A stretch of 64,000 bases of DNA from Alloalcanivorax marinus (GCF_016785095.1 NZ_JAEKJB010000011.1:248001-312000); one strand, 5' to 3'. Counted from the first letter of the stretch, positions 1 to 7,731 are shown. A program made the numbers and translations. Notes: a model not told the origin generated them from the letters alone.

Positions 1-135
1 ACCGGGGCGGTGAAGGGCCCCTGTTCAAGGCTTGTCATATTAGTTGGCGGGGTGGTGGGAAACGATACATGAAAATCGTCTATTATTGCCCGATTGTCCG
101 AGGTGTGCGGGCGGAAGAGTAATCGGTTGGGAACG

Positions 136-1080
136 GTGAGCACAACAAAGGTGAGCGTAACATTGAAAAAGACACTGGTGCGTCTGGTCGAGCGCGCCGC
201 GACGGAAGAGGGATTCAACCCGACACCGATCCCCAATGTGTCCTGCTACCGGATTTCCCGGCCCAACACCCAAATGCCGGCGGTATACCAGCCTTGCCTG
301 TGCGTCATAGTGCAGGGCCGCAAGAACGTGATGCTCGGCAAGCAGCGTGTCTCGTACGGTGAGTTGGAGTTTCTGGTGGCTTCGGTGCACCTGCCGGTGA
401 TTGGCATTGTGGAGGAGGCTACGGAAGAGCGCCCCTATTTCGTGATCCAGATCGATATTGATGGGCAGCGAATCTCCGAGCTGCTCCCGCTTATGCCGTC
501 ATCCGCTGTCGCTCATAAGCAGTCCGGGAACGCTCTGTTCATCGGTCAGCTGGATCGTGCCATGGGCGACAGCTTGCTGCGCCTGCTGGGATTGATCGAG
601 GTGCCCGAGGATATTCCCGTGCTGGGTGAGTTTCTGGTGCGCGAGATGCATTACCGCATGTTACGCAGCGAGCACGGCCCTCGGATCGCGCAGATATCCC
701 TCACCGGTACACCGACACAGCGAATCTCCACCATCATAGAGAAACTGCGCAGGGACTATCATCGGCCGATATCCGTGGAAGAACTGGCGCGCCTGGCCGG
801 GATGAGCGTTTCCACTTTTCATGTGCATTTCAAAGCCGTCACCAGTATGAGCCCGCTGCAGTTCCAGAAATCCGTCAGGCTGGTGGAGGCACGTAGCCTG
901 ATGCTGTCCCGACAATTGGACGCCGCAAGCACCGCCTATCGAGTGGGGTACGAGAGCCCCTCCCAGTTCAGTCGGGAATACGCCCGCATGTTTGGCAACC
1001 CTCCAGTGAGGGACATCGCGCGAATGCGGCGGAGTAACACTACGAACGACCAGGAGAGCGGAGGTGTTGGTGGCATATGA
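136..1080 (+). CDS. AraC-family transcriptional regulator
   Basis: Predicted DNA-binding activator of about 314 residues. The N-terminal half matches the AraC_N type sensing domain (segment YQPCLCVIVQGRKNVMLG, where many homologues read EPSLCIVAQGRK). The C-terminal 100 residues hold the two AraC helix-turn-helix motifs (ISVEELARLAGMSVSTFHVH and the AYRVGYESPSQFSREYARMF segment). The reading frame is open from a TTG at 94. GTG at 136, or GTG at 151, fits homologue length better, and no clear ribosome site decides between them. The target is not evident. Such regulators often act on an adjacent oxidoreductase gene, which would lie left of this window. Confidence 0.85.
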   Translation: MSTTKVSVTLKKTLVRLVERAATEEGFNPTPIPNVSCYRISRPNTQMPAVYQPCLCVIVQGRKNVMLGKQRVSYGELEFLVASVHLPVIGIVEEATEERPYFVIQIDIDGQRISELLPLMPSSAVAHKQSGNALFIGQLDRAMGDSLLRLLGLIEVPEDIPVLGEFLVREMHYRMLRSEHGPRIAQISLTGTPTQRISTIIEKLRRDYHRPISVEELARLAGMSVSTFHVHFKAVTSMSPLQFQKSVRLVEARSLMLSRQLDAASTAYRVGYESPSQFSREYARMFGNPPVRDIARMRRSNTTNDQESGGVGGI

Positions 1081-1117
1081 AAATGGATGCCGTCATCGGT
1101 TCGATCGGAGAGTCCCA

Positions 1118-1459
1118 ATGTTTGGTGAATCGAAAAAGAACAGCGTGACGCTGCGGGAAGAGCACCGCCCGGGCGACTACCGTTTCCTCGGTGTCACACG
1201 CCAGAAGAACGGCGACCTGGTCTTCGAGGGCCAGGACCTGGGCCAGGGCGTTCGCGACGCCTTCGGCTGCGCTGAGTATGAGTGGCGCTGGACCATCAAG
1301 GCACAGGATGTGGAGACGCTGCGCCAGGCGCTTGGCCACCGTGGCGATCCTCTTGCACTACTCAAGAAACATTTCAGCGGCGACGCCGCGGCCGGTCTCC
1401 AGGGCTTTCTTGAGGAGCATGGGGTTCCGTTCGAATCCTACAGCCGCATTGGTGATTAG
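1118..1459 (+). CDS. hypothetical protein
   Basis: Encodes 113 residues with no family I recognise. ATG 1118 is chosen over the longer frame from 1064 because GGAG sits about 10 bases upstream and the longer frame would overlap the AraC gene. The product looks soluble and charged, with a repeated D-L-G and Y/W-rich centre (EYEWRWTIKAQDVETLRQAL) and no signal peptide or membrane segment. It lies 37 bases after the AraC gene on the same strand, so co-transcription is possible. Function unknown. Confidence 0.6.
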   Translation: MFGESKKNSVTLREEHRPGDYRFLGVTRQKNGDLVFEGQDLGQGVRDAFGCAEYEWRWTIKAQDVETLRQALGHRGDPLALLKKHFSGDAAAGLQGFLEEHGVPFESYSRIGD

Positions 1460-1542
1460 GTCCTTGCAAGGCCGGCTTGAGGCCGTTGATTCGGGTTGTC
1501 AAAATCCGGCGCGTATCCTTGCCACTGACAGGAGAAAGCCTG

Positions 1543-1773
1543 ATGGAAATTGATGAGGAGAAAGTCGATCAGGCCGTTCTGGCGTTGCTGCATCTGACGC
1601 TGCACGACGGTGACCGAGCCTGGAAGTCCTTTGATTGGGATGCCATGAACAGGCTTCATGAAAAGGGCTTGATTTGTAATCCGGTCGGGAAAGCGAAATC
1701 AGTCTTGCTGACCGAGGAAGGTTTGAAGGAATCTGAGCGGCGTTTTCGGGAGCTGTTTGGCCGGGACGGATAG
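1543..1773 (+). CDS. DUF6429-like small protein
   Basis: A 76-residue protein starting MEIDEEKVDQAVLALL and containing WKSFDWDAMNRLHEKGLI and VLLTEEGL. This matches my memory of the DUF6429 family, small winged-helix-looking proteins of unknown role. The start ATG is preceded by AGGAGA at good spacing, so the longer frame from 1477 is rejected. No neighbouring gene suggests a function. Confidence 0.65.
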   Translation: MEIDEEKVDQAVLALLHLTLHDGDRAWKSFDWDAMNRLHEKGLICNPVGKAKSVLLTEEGLKESERRFRELFGRDG

Positions 1774-1799
1774 GCAAGTGACATCCGAGGTCAATAAGA

Positions 1800-1827
1800 G
1801 TACATTTTAATGTACGTAATTGTGTAC
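1800..1827. promoter_or_regulatory. Probable operator of the Phd/YefM-type module
   Basis: Perfect dyad GTACATT-TT-AATGTAC at 1800-1815, overlapped by a second GTAC...GTAC pair at 1812-1827. It ends 11 bases before the antitoxin start. Known YefM operators carry TGTACA-core palindromes, so this is probably the autorepression site of the following gene pair. The assignment is by resemblance. Confidence 0.6.
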
Positions 1828-1838
1828 GGGAAAGTGCC

Positions 1839-2120
1839 ATGCCGCGAGTCCGAGTTGATGAAGACATCCGCCCTCTGTCCGAATTCCGGGCTGGGGTGGC
1901 CACCTTTGTGAGACACATCCACGAGACCCGGCGCCCCATGGTGCTCACCCAGCGCGGGCGTGGCGTGGCGGTGTTGGTGGACGTTCATGAGTATGAGCGA
2001 ATGCAGGAGCGCCTGGAGGTGCTGGAGGAGGTCTATAAGGCCGAGGAGCAGATCGCTGCGGGGGACGGGATTCCCCATCGGGATGCCAAGGCCAGGATCA
2101 AGGGCCGATTGTCGAAATGA
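1839..2120 (+). CDS. Type II antitoxin, Phd/YefM family
   Basis: A 93-residue antitoxin. The N-terminus has the Phd/YefM fold signature (IRPLSEFRAGVATFVRHI, then PMVLTQRGRGVAVLVDVHEYE), which binds DNA. The charged C-terminal third (from about residue 60) would wrap the toxin. The start ATG lies just downstream of a palindromic operator, and the stop overlaps the toxin start by 4 bases (ATGA), the usual coupling in these modules. It should repress its own promoter and neutralise the ParE-like partner. Confidence 0.88.
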   Translation: MPRVRVDEDIRPLSEFRAGVATFVRHIHETRRPMVLTQRGRGVAVLVDVHEYERMQERLEVLEEVYKAEEQIAAGDGIPHRDAKARIKGRLSK

Positions 2121-2419
2121 ACATCGTCTGGTCGCCGCTGGCCCTTGAGCGTGTCGAGGACATTGCTCTGTACATCGCCGAGGATAACCCCGGTGCGGCG
2201 GATGGCTGGGTGGATGACATCTTCGCCGCCGTGGAACGGCTCGCGGCGTTCCCCGAGAGCGGCCGAATCGTGCCCGAGGTGGGAGCCCGGCGTATCCGTG
2301 AAGTGATCGTCGGCCAGTATCGAATCATTTATAGCGTGAAAGACCGCATCGATGTATTGACGGTGCGGCGGAGCAGCCAGCTTCTGCGCTCCGATGAAAT
2401 CCACGACGGCGATCCGTAG
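2117..2419 (+). CDS. Type II toxin, RelE/ParE family
   Basis: A 100-residue toxin. MNIVWSPLALERVEDIALYI and the closing IREVIVGQYRIIYSVKDRIDV segment are typical of ParE/RelE-fold toxins, with the R-x-I-Y core strand. It overlaps the antitoxin gene by 4 bases. Sequence alone does not tell ParE-type gyrase poisoning from RelE-type mRNA cleavage. The ParE-like N-terminus favours the former, with modest confidence. Confidence 0.87.
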   Translation: MNIVWSPLALERVEDIALYIAEDNPGAADGWVDDIFAAVERLAAFPESGRIVPEVGARRIREVIVGQYRIIYSVKDRIDVLTVRRSSQLLRSDEIHDGDP

Positions 2420-2512
2420 CCTTCATCGTCTCCCAAGACGCCCACCGGCAAAATCTGGATAATGGCGCCCAGCCAGGCCCCCGCGCCACATTCGCCAACC
2501 GGTAGTCTCCCA

Positions 2513-4708
2513 ATGGAAATCAAGGTCAACTTCCTCGACAACCTCCGCCTGGAGGCCAGATTCGACGACTTCACCGTGGTCACCGACCAGCCGATTCGCT
2601 ACAAGGGCGACGGTTCGGCGCCCAGCCCGTTCGATTATTTCCTGGCGTCGTCGGCGTTGTGCGCGGCCTATTTCGTGCGGGTGTACTGCAAGGCGCGGGA
2701 CATTCCCACGGAGAACATCCGGCTGTCGCAGAACAACATCGTCGACCCGGAGAACCGCTACAACCAGATTTTCCGCATCCAGGTGGAGTTGCCGGAGGAT
2801 ATTTCCGACAAGGACCGGCAGGGCATTCTGCGTTCCATCGACCGCTGCACGGTGAAGAAGGTGGTGCAGACCGGGCCGGATTTCCAGATCGAGACCGTGG
2901 AGAACCTGGACGAGGACGCCCAGGCGCTGCTGGGGACCGGCCTGGATGAGGGCGCGCGCACCTTTATCGAGGGCAAGGACCGGCCGCTGGAGGAGACCAT
3001 CGCCACCATGAGCCGGGCGCTGGAAGCCCTGGGCATGAAGATCGAGATCGCCTCCTGGCGCAACATCGTGCCCCATGTGTGGTCGCTGCACATCCGCGAC
3101 GCGGCGTCGCCGATGTGCTTCACCAATGGCAAGGGCGCCACCAAGGAGAGCGCGCTCTGTTCCGCCCTGGGCGAGTTCATCGAGCGGCTGAACTGCAACT
3201 TCTTCTACAACGACCAGTTCTTCGGCGAGGAGGTCGCCAACGCCGACTTCGTGCATTACCCCAACGAACAATGGTTCCAGCCCGGCCCCGAGGACGAGCT
3301 GCCGGCCGGGATCCTGGACGACCACTGCCGGGCCATCTACGACCCGGATGGCGAGCTGCGCGGCTCCAATCTGATCGACACCAACTCCGGCCGGGTGGAT
3401 CGCGGTATCTGCTCCTTGCCGTTCGAGCGCCGCTCCGACGGCGAGACCGTGTGGTTCCCCTCCAACCTGATCGAAAACCTGTTCCTCAGCAACGGCATGA
3501 GCGCCGGCAATACCCTGGCCGAGGCTCAGGTGCAGTGCCTATCCGAGATCTTCGAGCGGGCGGTGAAAAAACAGATCATCGAGGAAGAGCTGGCCCTGCC
3601 GGACGTGCCGAAAGAGGTGCTGACCAAGTATCCCAACTTGGTGGAAGGCGTCGAGGCGCTGGAAGCCCAGGGCTTCCCGGTGCTGGTCAAGGACGCTTCC
3701 CTGGGCGGGCAATTCCCGGTGGCCTGCGTGGCGCTGATGAACCCGCGCACCGGCGGCGTGTTCGTGTCCTTCGGCGCCCATCCGAGCATGGCGGTGGCGC
3801 TGGAGCGTTCGCTCACCGAGCTGCTGCAGGGCCGCAGTTTCGAGGGCCTCAACGACTTCCCGCCGCCCACGTTCAACAGCCTGGCGGTGACCGAGCCGAA
3901 CAACTTCGTGGAGCACTTCATCGACTCCAGCGGCCTGGTGTCCTGGCGGTTCTTCAGCGCCAAGGCGGACGTGGAATTTCACGAATGGGATTTTTCCGGC
4001 GGCTCTTCACAAAATACGCAGGAAGAAGCGGAGCGCCTGTTCGGCATCCTCGAGGACCTGGGCAAGGAAGTCTACACTGCCTCTTACCACGAGCTGGGCG
4101 CGCCGGCCTGCCGCATCCTGGTGCCGGGCTATTCCGAGGTCTACCCGGTGGAGGACCTGGTCTGGGACAACACCAACAAGGCGTTGGATTACCGCGAGGA
4201 CATCCTTAACCTGCACCGCCTGGACGATGACCAGCTCGCCGCCCTGTCGGAGCATCTGGAAGAAAGCCAGATCGACGACTACACCGACATCATCACCCTG
4301 ATCGGCATCGAGTTCGACGAGAACACCGTGTGGGGCCAGCTCACCGTGCTGGAGCTGAAACTGCTCATCGACCTGGCCCTGGGCCGCCACGACGAGGCCC
4401 TGGAACGCACCGAGGCGTTCCTGCAGTTCAATGACAACACGGTGGAACGCAACCTGTTCTACCGCGCCGTCAGCGCGGTGCTGGAAATCACCCTGGATGA
4501 CGAACTGGACCTGGACGATTACCTGACCAGCCTGCGCCGCATGTATGGCGCGGAAACCATGGACGATGTGGTCGGCGCCGTGAAGGGCGCCGTCCGCTTC
4601 CCGGGGCTCACTCCCACCAACATGCAGCTCGAGGGACTGGACCGCCACCAGCGCCTGATCGAGAGCTACAAAAAACTCCACGCTGCCCGCGCGGCGGCGG
4701 CGCGCTGA
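2513..4708 (+). CDS. ycaO: OsmC domain-YcaO domain fusion protein
   Basis: A 731-residue protein. Residues 1-140 form an OsmC-like domain (SPFDYFLASSALCAAYFVRV around the first conserved Cys; DRCTVKKVV around the second), a fold of thiol-dependent peroxidases. The rest is a full YcaO ATP-dependent cyclodehydratase-like domain (KGATKESALCSALGEFIERL, then EAQVQCLSEIFERAV) with the long C-terminal tail seen in E. coli YcaO, which aids RimO-dependent methylthiolation of ribosomal protein S12. No azoline precursor peptide or RiPP enzymes lie nearby, so a housekeeping role is likelier. The frame is open from ATG 2462, but homologues begin near MEIKVNFL. Strand and operon partners are isolated. Confidence 0.85.
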   Translation: MEIKVNFLDNLRLEARFDDFTVVTDQPIRYKGDGSAPSPFDYFLASSALCAAYFVRVYCKARDIPTENIRLSQNNIVDPENRYNQIFRIQVELPEDISDKDRQGILRSIDRCTVKKVVQTGPDFQIETVENLDEDAQALLGTGLDEGARTFIEGKDRPLEETIATMSRALEALGMKIEIASWRNIVPHVWSLHIRDAASPMCFTNGKGATKESALCSALGEFIERLNCNFFYNDQFFGEEVANADFVHYPNEQWFQPGPEDELPAGILDDHCRAIYDPDGELRGSNLIDTNSGRVDRGICSLPFERRSDGETVWFPSNLIENLFLSNGMSAGNTLAEAQVQCLSEIFERAVKKQIIEEELALPDVPKEVLTKYPNLVEGVEALEAQGFPVLVKDASLGGQFPVACVALMNPRTGGVFVSFGAHPSMAVALERSLTELLQGRSFEGLNDFPPPTFNSLAVTEPNNFVEHFIDSSGLVSWRFFSAKADVEFHEWDFSGGSSQNTQEEAERLFGILEDLGKEVYTASYHELGAPACRILVPGYSEVYPVEDLVWDNTNKALDYREDILNLHRLDDDQLAALSEHLEESQIDDYTDIITLIGIEFDENTVWGQLTVLELKLLIDLALGRHDEALERTEAFLQFNDNTVERNLFYRAVSAVLEITLDDELDLDDYLTSLRRMYGAETMDDVVGAVKGAVRFPGLTPTNMQLEGLDRHQRLIESYKKLHAARAAAAR

Positions 4709-4735
4709 CCGGCGGCGTCACGGGAATCACCCGAT

Positions 4736-5140
4736 CTAGACCTGGGCCTTGAACACCCCGCTGCCCCGGGCGCAGAGCTTGCCGTCGGCGAACACCCGCG
4801 CCTCGGCGAAGTTCAGCGTGCGCCCGGTGCGGGTCACTGCTCCCCGCACCTCCAGCCACTGACCCACCCGGGCGGTGCCGAGGAAATCCATACTCAGGTT
4901 CACCGTCACCAGCCCCTTGATGCCGCCCAGCGCGCCGGCGCAGCTCAGCCCCATGGCGTTGTCGCAGAGCGTGGAGATCAAGCCGCCGTGGACGAAGCCC
5001 CGGCTGTTGGCGTGGGCGTCTCCGGCGCGCAGGCCCAGGCTGAGGCCCTCTTCATGGGGGCGTTGATAAATCGGTTCCCAGGGGGCGGTGAACCCGCTTT
5101 TGCGCGGGTGGCGCCGAAAGCCTTCGGGGACGGTATCCAT
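4736..5140 (-). CDS. PaaI-family hotdog thioesterase
   Basis: A 134-residue single-hotdog acyl-CoA thioesterase. The signature is HANSRGFVHGGLISTLCDNA, where the HGG turn and following helix hold the catalytic Asp/Asn, plus the later strand VTVNLSMDFLGTARVGQWLE. The start at 5140 is chosen for GGAGCG six bases upstream; a longer frame to 5197 would run through the operator. It probably hydrolyses a medium-chain or aromatic acyl-CoA. A TetR operator lies in its promoter region and the TetR gene is just upstream on the same strand. Confidence 0.82.
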   Translation of the reverse strand: MDTVPEGFRRHPRKSGFTAPWEPIYQRPHEEGLSLGLRAGDAHANSRGFVHGGLISTLCDNAMGLSCAGALGGIKGLVTVNLSMDFLGTARVGQWLEVRGAVTRTGRTLNFAEARVFADGKLCARGSGVFKAQV

Positions 5141-5162
5141 GATGACGCTCCGACAATTTAAT

Positions 5163-5174
5163 GTAGACCAGTCT
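5163..5174. promoter_or_regulatory. TetR operator copy 1 (thioesterase promoter)
   Basis: Perfect dyad TAGAC-CA-GTCTA in the 84-base gap upstream of the thioesterase gene. A near-identical site (TAGACC-GGTCTG) sits upstream of the adjacent TetR gene. LmrA/YxaF- and NemR-type TetR regulators recognise TAGACC-type boxes, which fits the neighbour. Confidence 0.65.
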
Positions 5175-5224
5175 ATATAATTATCATGGACGGTCAATCT
5201 TCAGCCAGCAGGCACCGGTCGTCC

Positions 5225-5800
5225 TCAGTGGCTCGGGGTGATCAAGTGGGCGAGCTGGTTGCAGGCCTCGTGGATTGGTGCCGGGCTGCGCGCCACCCGC
5301 GCCTGGATCAGAGAGCCCTCCAGGGCGGAAACGGTCAGCGAGGCCAGCGCCTGTGTCGCTGCCGAGGAGGCGTCGTCCGGCGCGATGATCGCCGCCAGGG
5401 TTCGCCGCCAGCGGTCATAGGCTTCCTCGGCGGCGGCGGTGATAAGCGCGGATTGGGGCGTCACTTCCAGCACCGTGGTGGCCAGGGGGCAGCCGTCGCG
5501 GTAGTTGGAGTCCGCCAGCCAGCCGGCCAGCAGGGCGCCATAGGCACGCAGGGTGTCGCCGGGGGAGCCGTGGGCCAGGGCGAGCCGTTCCAGGGTGCCG
5601 GTGACCAGTTCGCCGGCGTGGCGGATGGCCGCCGCGCCCAGTTCTTCCTTGCCGCCCGGGAAGTAATGGTAGAACGACCCCTTGGGGGCCGCCGCCTCCC
5701 TCAAAATGTCGTTGATGCCGGTGGCGGCATAGCCCTGTTGGCGGAACAGGCGTGCGGCGGTGTATATCAGATTGTCCCGGTGCTTGGGGCGGGCTCCCAT
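5225..5800 (-). CDS. TetR-family repressor, LmrA/YxaF-like
   Basis: A 191-residue repressor. The N-terminal helix-turn-helix reads LIYTAARLFRQQGYAATGI then APKGSFYHYFPGGKEEL. The C-terminal ligand domain, with NYRDGCPLATTVLEV and an S/A-rich tail, resembles the LmrA/YxaF group. The start at 5800 has GGAG six bases upstream. Paired TAGACC-type dyads upstream of this gene and of the thioesterase indicate that it represses itself, the thioesterase and possibly the divergent membrane gene. The inducer is unknown; a toxic electrophile or acyl compound is plausible. Confidence 0.85.
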   Translation of the reverse strand: MGARPKHRDNLIYTAARLFRQQGYAATGINDILREAAAPKGSFYHYFPGGKEELGAAAIRHAGELVTGTLERLALAHGSPGDTLRAYGALLAGWLADSNYRDGCPLATTVLEVTPQSALITAAAEEAYDRWRRTLAAIIAPDDASSAATQALASLTVSALEGSLIQARVARSPAPIHEACNQLAHLITPSH

Positions 5801-5822
5801 GACGCACTCCATCGAAAAGCAG

Positions 5823-5834
5823 TAGACCGGTCTG
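5823..5834. promoter_or_regulatory. TetR operator copy 2 (divergent promoter)
   Basis: Dyad TAGACC-GGTCTG (one mismatch) between the TetR gene and the divergently read small membrane protein gene. It is placed to control both. It matches copy 1 at 10 of 12 positions. Confidence 0.62.
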
Positions 5835-5877
5835 TATGGTGACACAATCCGGCCTTTGCGGAGGCCCTTTCCTGTTT

Positions 5878-6177
5878 ATGAGTGTGGCGATCATGCAACA
5901 GCACGACGATTTTCATCTTTGGAAAACCGACCTGTTGGGGGCGTTGCTGCTCTATGGTGGTTTTGCCTTTGCTCTGGTGCCGGCCTTTCTGCACCGCTCC
6001 TTTCCGCTGGGGGTTCTGATCGGCACGCTGCTGGTGGGCAGTTTCTTCCTGCGCAACGTGAAGGATCACTTCGGTTTCTTCCAGTTGCCGAAGTACGCGG
6101 TGGTGATCAATTGCTATGTGGGCGGGCTGATCATTTCCGCCATCTGGTACGGCTTGTCCCAGGGCATGCTCAACTAG
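5878..6177 (+). CDS. Small membrane protein
   Basis: A 99-residue protein with three likely membrane helices (LLGALLLYGGFAFALVPAF, FPLGVLIGTLLVGSFFL, and the final VVINCYVGGLIISAIWYG). Family not recognised. ATG 5878 or the next in-frame ATG at 5893 are the likely starts; the frame is open from GTG 5836. It is divergent from the TetR gene and shares its operator region. Its last 30 residues are repeated with about 80% identity in a remnant at 7178-7294, on the far side of the sodium channel gene, which points to a local duplication. Confidence 0.65.
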   Translation: MSVAIMQQHDDFHLWKTDLLGALLLYGGFAFALVPAFLHRSFPLGVLIGTLLVGSFFLRNVKDHFGFFQLPKYAVVINCYVGGLIISAIWYGLSQGMLN

Positions 6178-6189
6178 GACCCTCATTTC

Positions 6190-6262
6190 GTAGGAGCGAC
6201 TTCAGTCGCGATCCGGCGTTTGGGTCGGCGGCACGCCCCATCGCGGCTAAAGCCGCTCCTAC
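6190..6262. repeat. Paired REP-like palindrome (short/short)
   Basis: Two inverted units: GTAGGAGCGACTTCAGTCGC from 6190 and its inverse GCGGCTAAAGCCGCTCCTAC ending at 6262. Each is itself a hairpin. The right-hand unit supplies the TAG stop codon of the sodium channel gene (6259-6261), so the repeat invaded or replaced the end of that gene. Similar pairs occur at 23582, 31124, 48710 and 51589. Confidence 0.85.
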
Positions 6263-7095
6263 GGGGGGGTGTTTTCCTTTTGTTGTTCCAGCCGGCTCAG
6301 GCGCTGGTCCATGGCGCGCAGCAGCTCGAGCATTTCCTGGCGTTCGTCGTGGGCGCGCTGGTTGGCCTGGTCCCGTTCTTCCTTTTGCTCCAGGTCGTGC
6401 ACTTCCTGGGTGGCGTTGACGATGATGGCGATGAACAGGTTCAGCACCATGAAGCTGGAGATCAGGATGAACGGCACGAAGAACAGCCAGGCGTGGGGGT
6501 ACTGTTCCATCACCGGCCGGGCCACGCCCATGGACCAGCTTTCCAGGGTCATGATCTGGAACAGGGTGTAGATGCTGGCGCCCAGGGTGCCGAACCAGTC
6601 CGGGAAGGCGTCGCCGAACAGCTCCGTGCCCATCACCCCGAAGATGTAGAACATCATCAGCAGCAGGGCGGCGGTCCAGCCGATGCCGGGCAGGGAATGC
6701 ATCAGCGATTCCACCAGCATGCGCAGGCGCTTGATGGTGGAAAGCAGCCGCAGCACCCGCAGAATGCGCAGGCTGCGCAGAATCGCCAGGGGCCCGGCGG
6801 CCGGCGCCAGGGAAACGGCGACGATCACGAAGTCGAACAGGTTCCAGCCGGAGCGGAAGAAGCGCGGGCCGAAGGCCGCCAGCTTGGCGACGATCTCCAC
6901 CACGAACACGGCGAGGATCAGGCTGTTGAGCAGGGCCAGTAGTTCGCCGGCCACGTCCATGGCCCGCCGGGAGGTTTCCAGCCCCAGTACCACGGCGTTG
7001 AGAATGATCAGGCCGGTGATGAAGTGCCGTACCGCCGGGGATTCCACCCAGTGGCCCAGCCGGGCCCGCCAACCGTTGATTGCCAGTGTCGTCAT
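6259..7095 (-). CDS. Voltage-gated sodium channel, NavAb/NaChBac type
   Basis: A 278-residue six-helix channel subunit, presumably a homotetramer in the inner membrane. S1 lies around residues 23-42, S2 around 50-72 and S3 around 86-100. S4 carries regularly spaced arginines (R107, R110, R113, R116; LRSLRILRVLRLL). The pore selectivity filter is TLESWSMG at 183-190, identical to that of NavAb, whose Glu side chains select Na+. S6 is about 205-228. The C-terminal tail (about 230-275) is a coiled coil as in BacNav channels. ATG 7095 is preferred; an extension to 7185 has no ribosome site. The stop codon falls inside a REP-like repeat. Confidence 0.93.
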   Translation of the reverse strand: MTTLAINGWRARLGHWVESPAVRHFITGLIILNAVVLGLETSRRAMDVAGELLALLNSLILAVFVVEIVAKLAAFGPRFFRSGWNLFDFVIVAVSLAPAAGPLAILRSLRILRVLRLLSTIKRLRMLVESLMHSLPGIGWTAALLLMMFYIFGVMGTELFGDAFPDWFGTLGASIYTLFQIMTLESWSMGVARPVMEQYPHAWLFFVPFILISSFMVLNLFIAIIVNATQEVHDLEQKEERDQANQRAHDERQEMLELLRAMDQRLSRLEQQKENTPP

Positions 7096-7177
7096 GCCTT
7101 GTTCCGTCGTGCCGGATGATTGTCGGCGCGCAGTATACCGATCACTGCCCGTCGGCGCTCCCGGACCGCTCCTTTCC

Positions 7178-7294
7178 ATGGGCACCTCCTTTTTTTTTGA
7201 ACTGCCACGCTACGCCGTGATCATCAACTGCTATGTTGGCGGTTTGATCATCGCCGCGATCTGGTACGGGCCATCGCGGTGGATGTTGAACTGA
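7178..7294 (+). pseudogene. Remnant copy of the 5878-6177 membrane gene
   Basis: Reads 38 residues, MGTSFFFELPRYAVIINC and onward, ending in SRWMLN and a stop. The last 30 residues match the C-terminus of the protein at 5878-6177 at about 24 of 30 positions; the N-terminal two-thirds is missing. A run of nine T at 7190-7198 lies at the broken end. No ribosome site is visible. It is probably a decayed duplicate, with the sodium channel gene between the two copies. Confidence 0.7.
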
Positions 7295-7308
7295 CGAATG
7301 GAAGGGAA

Positions 7309-7731
7309 ATGTCTATGTGGCGTTTTGTAGTGGTGATGCTGTTGACCTGGTCGTCTTCCGCGATGGCGTCGTCCTTCACCGTGTCGGCGGCGCCCGCGCC
7401 GGATTCAAAGCCGGTGGAGTCCTTCCGGGTGTCGAAGGACTGCCTGGATTCCGTGAAGGCGGGTACGGAGGATCAGACCGGCATGCCGGTGGTGTACATC
7501 CGGCTGGACGAGGACGGCGGCGTGATGCTCCACGGTTTCACGGTTTCCCGGGTGGGTCACAAAATGCGTCTGGAGGATGGGGATGGCGAGCCGCTCATGG
7601 CGACCGAGCCTGTTATCCAGTCTCCCCTGAACAGGAGCCTTATGCTGACTGGCTTCGAGTCCCATCTGGAGGCGAAAGAGGCGGCCGAACGCGTCAAAAA
7701 TAGCGAGGGTGAGTGCGGGCCACCACGGTGA
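7309..7731 (+). CDS. Exported protein with SecD P1-head-like domain
   Basis: A 140-residue protein with a Sec signal peptide (WRFVVVMLLTWSSSAMAS). The mature part, GMPVVYIRLDEDGGVMLHGF through EPLMATEPVIQSPLNRSLML to SHLEAKEAAERV, follows the pattern of the SecD periplasmic head subdomain (xPAVSFxLxxxG, xGxxLAIVLDGxV, APVIxxPI, xGxFxxxEAxxLA). SecD itself is far larger and membrane-anchored, so this is a stand-alone periplasmic version of unknown role. The start is ATG 7309 or 7315, with GAAGGGA upstream. The domain call is by pattern, not by search. Confidence 0.6.
   Translation: MSMWRFVVVMLLTWSSSAMASSFTVSAAPAPDSKPVESFRVSKDCLDSVKAGTEDQTGMPVVYIRLDEDGGVMLHGFTVSRVGHKMRLEDGDGEPLMATEPVIQSPLNRSLMLTGFESHLEAKEAAERVKNSEGECGPPR

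Noticed and set aside
2513..4708. YcaO gene as part of a thiazole/oxazole RiPP cluster
   Set aside because: No precursor peptide, E1-like partner, dehydrogenase or peptide exporter adjacent. The OsmC fusion and tail fit the housekeeping YcaO group better.
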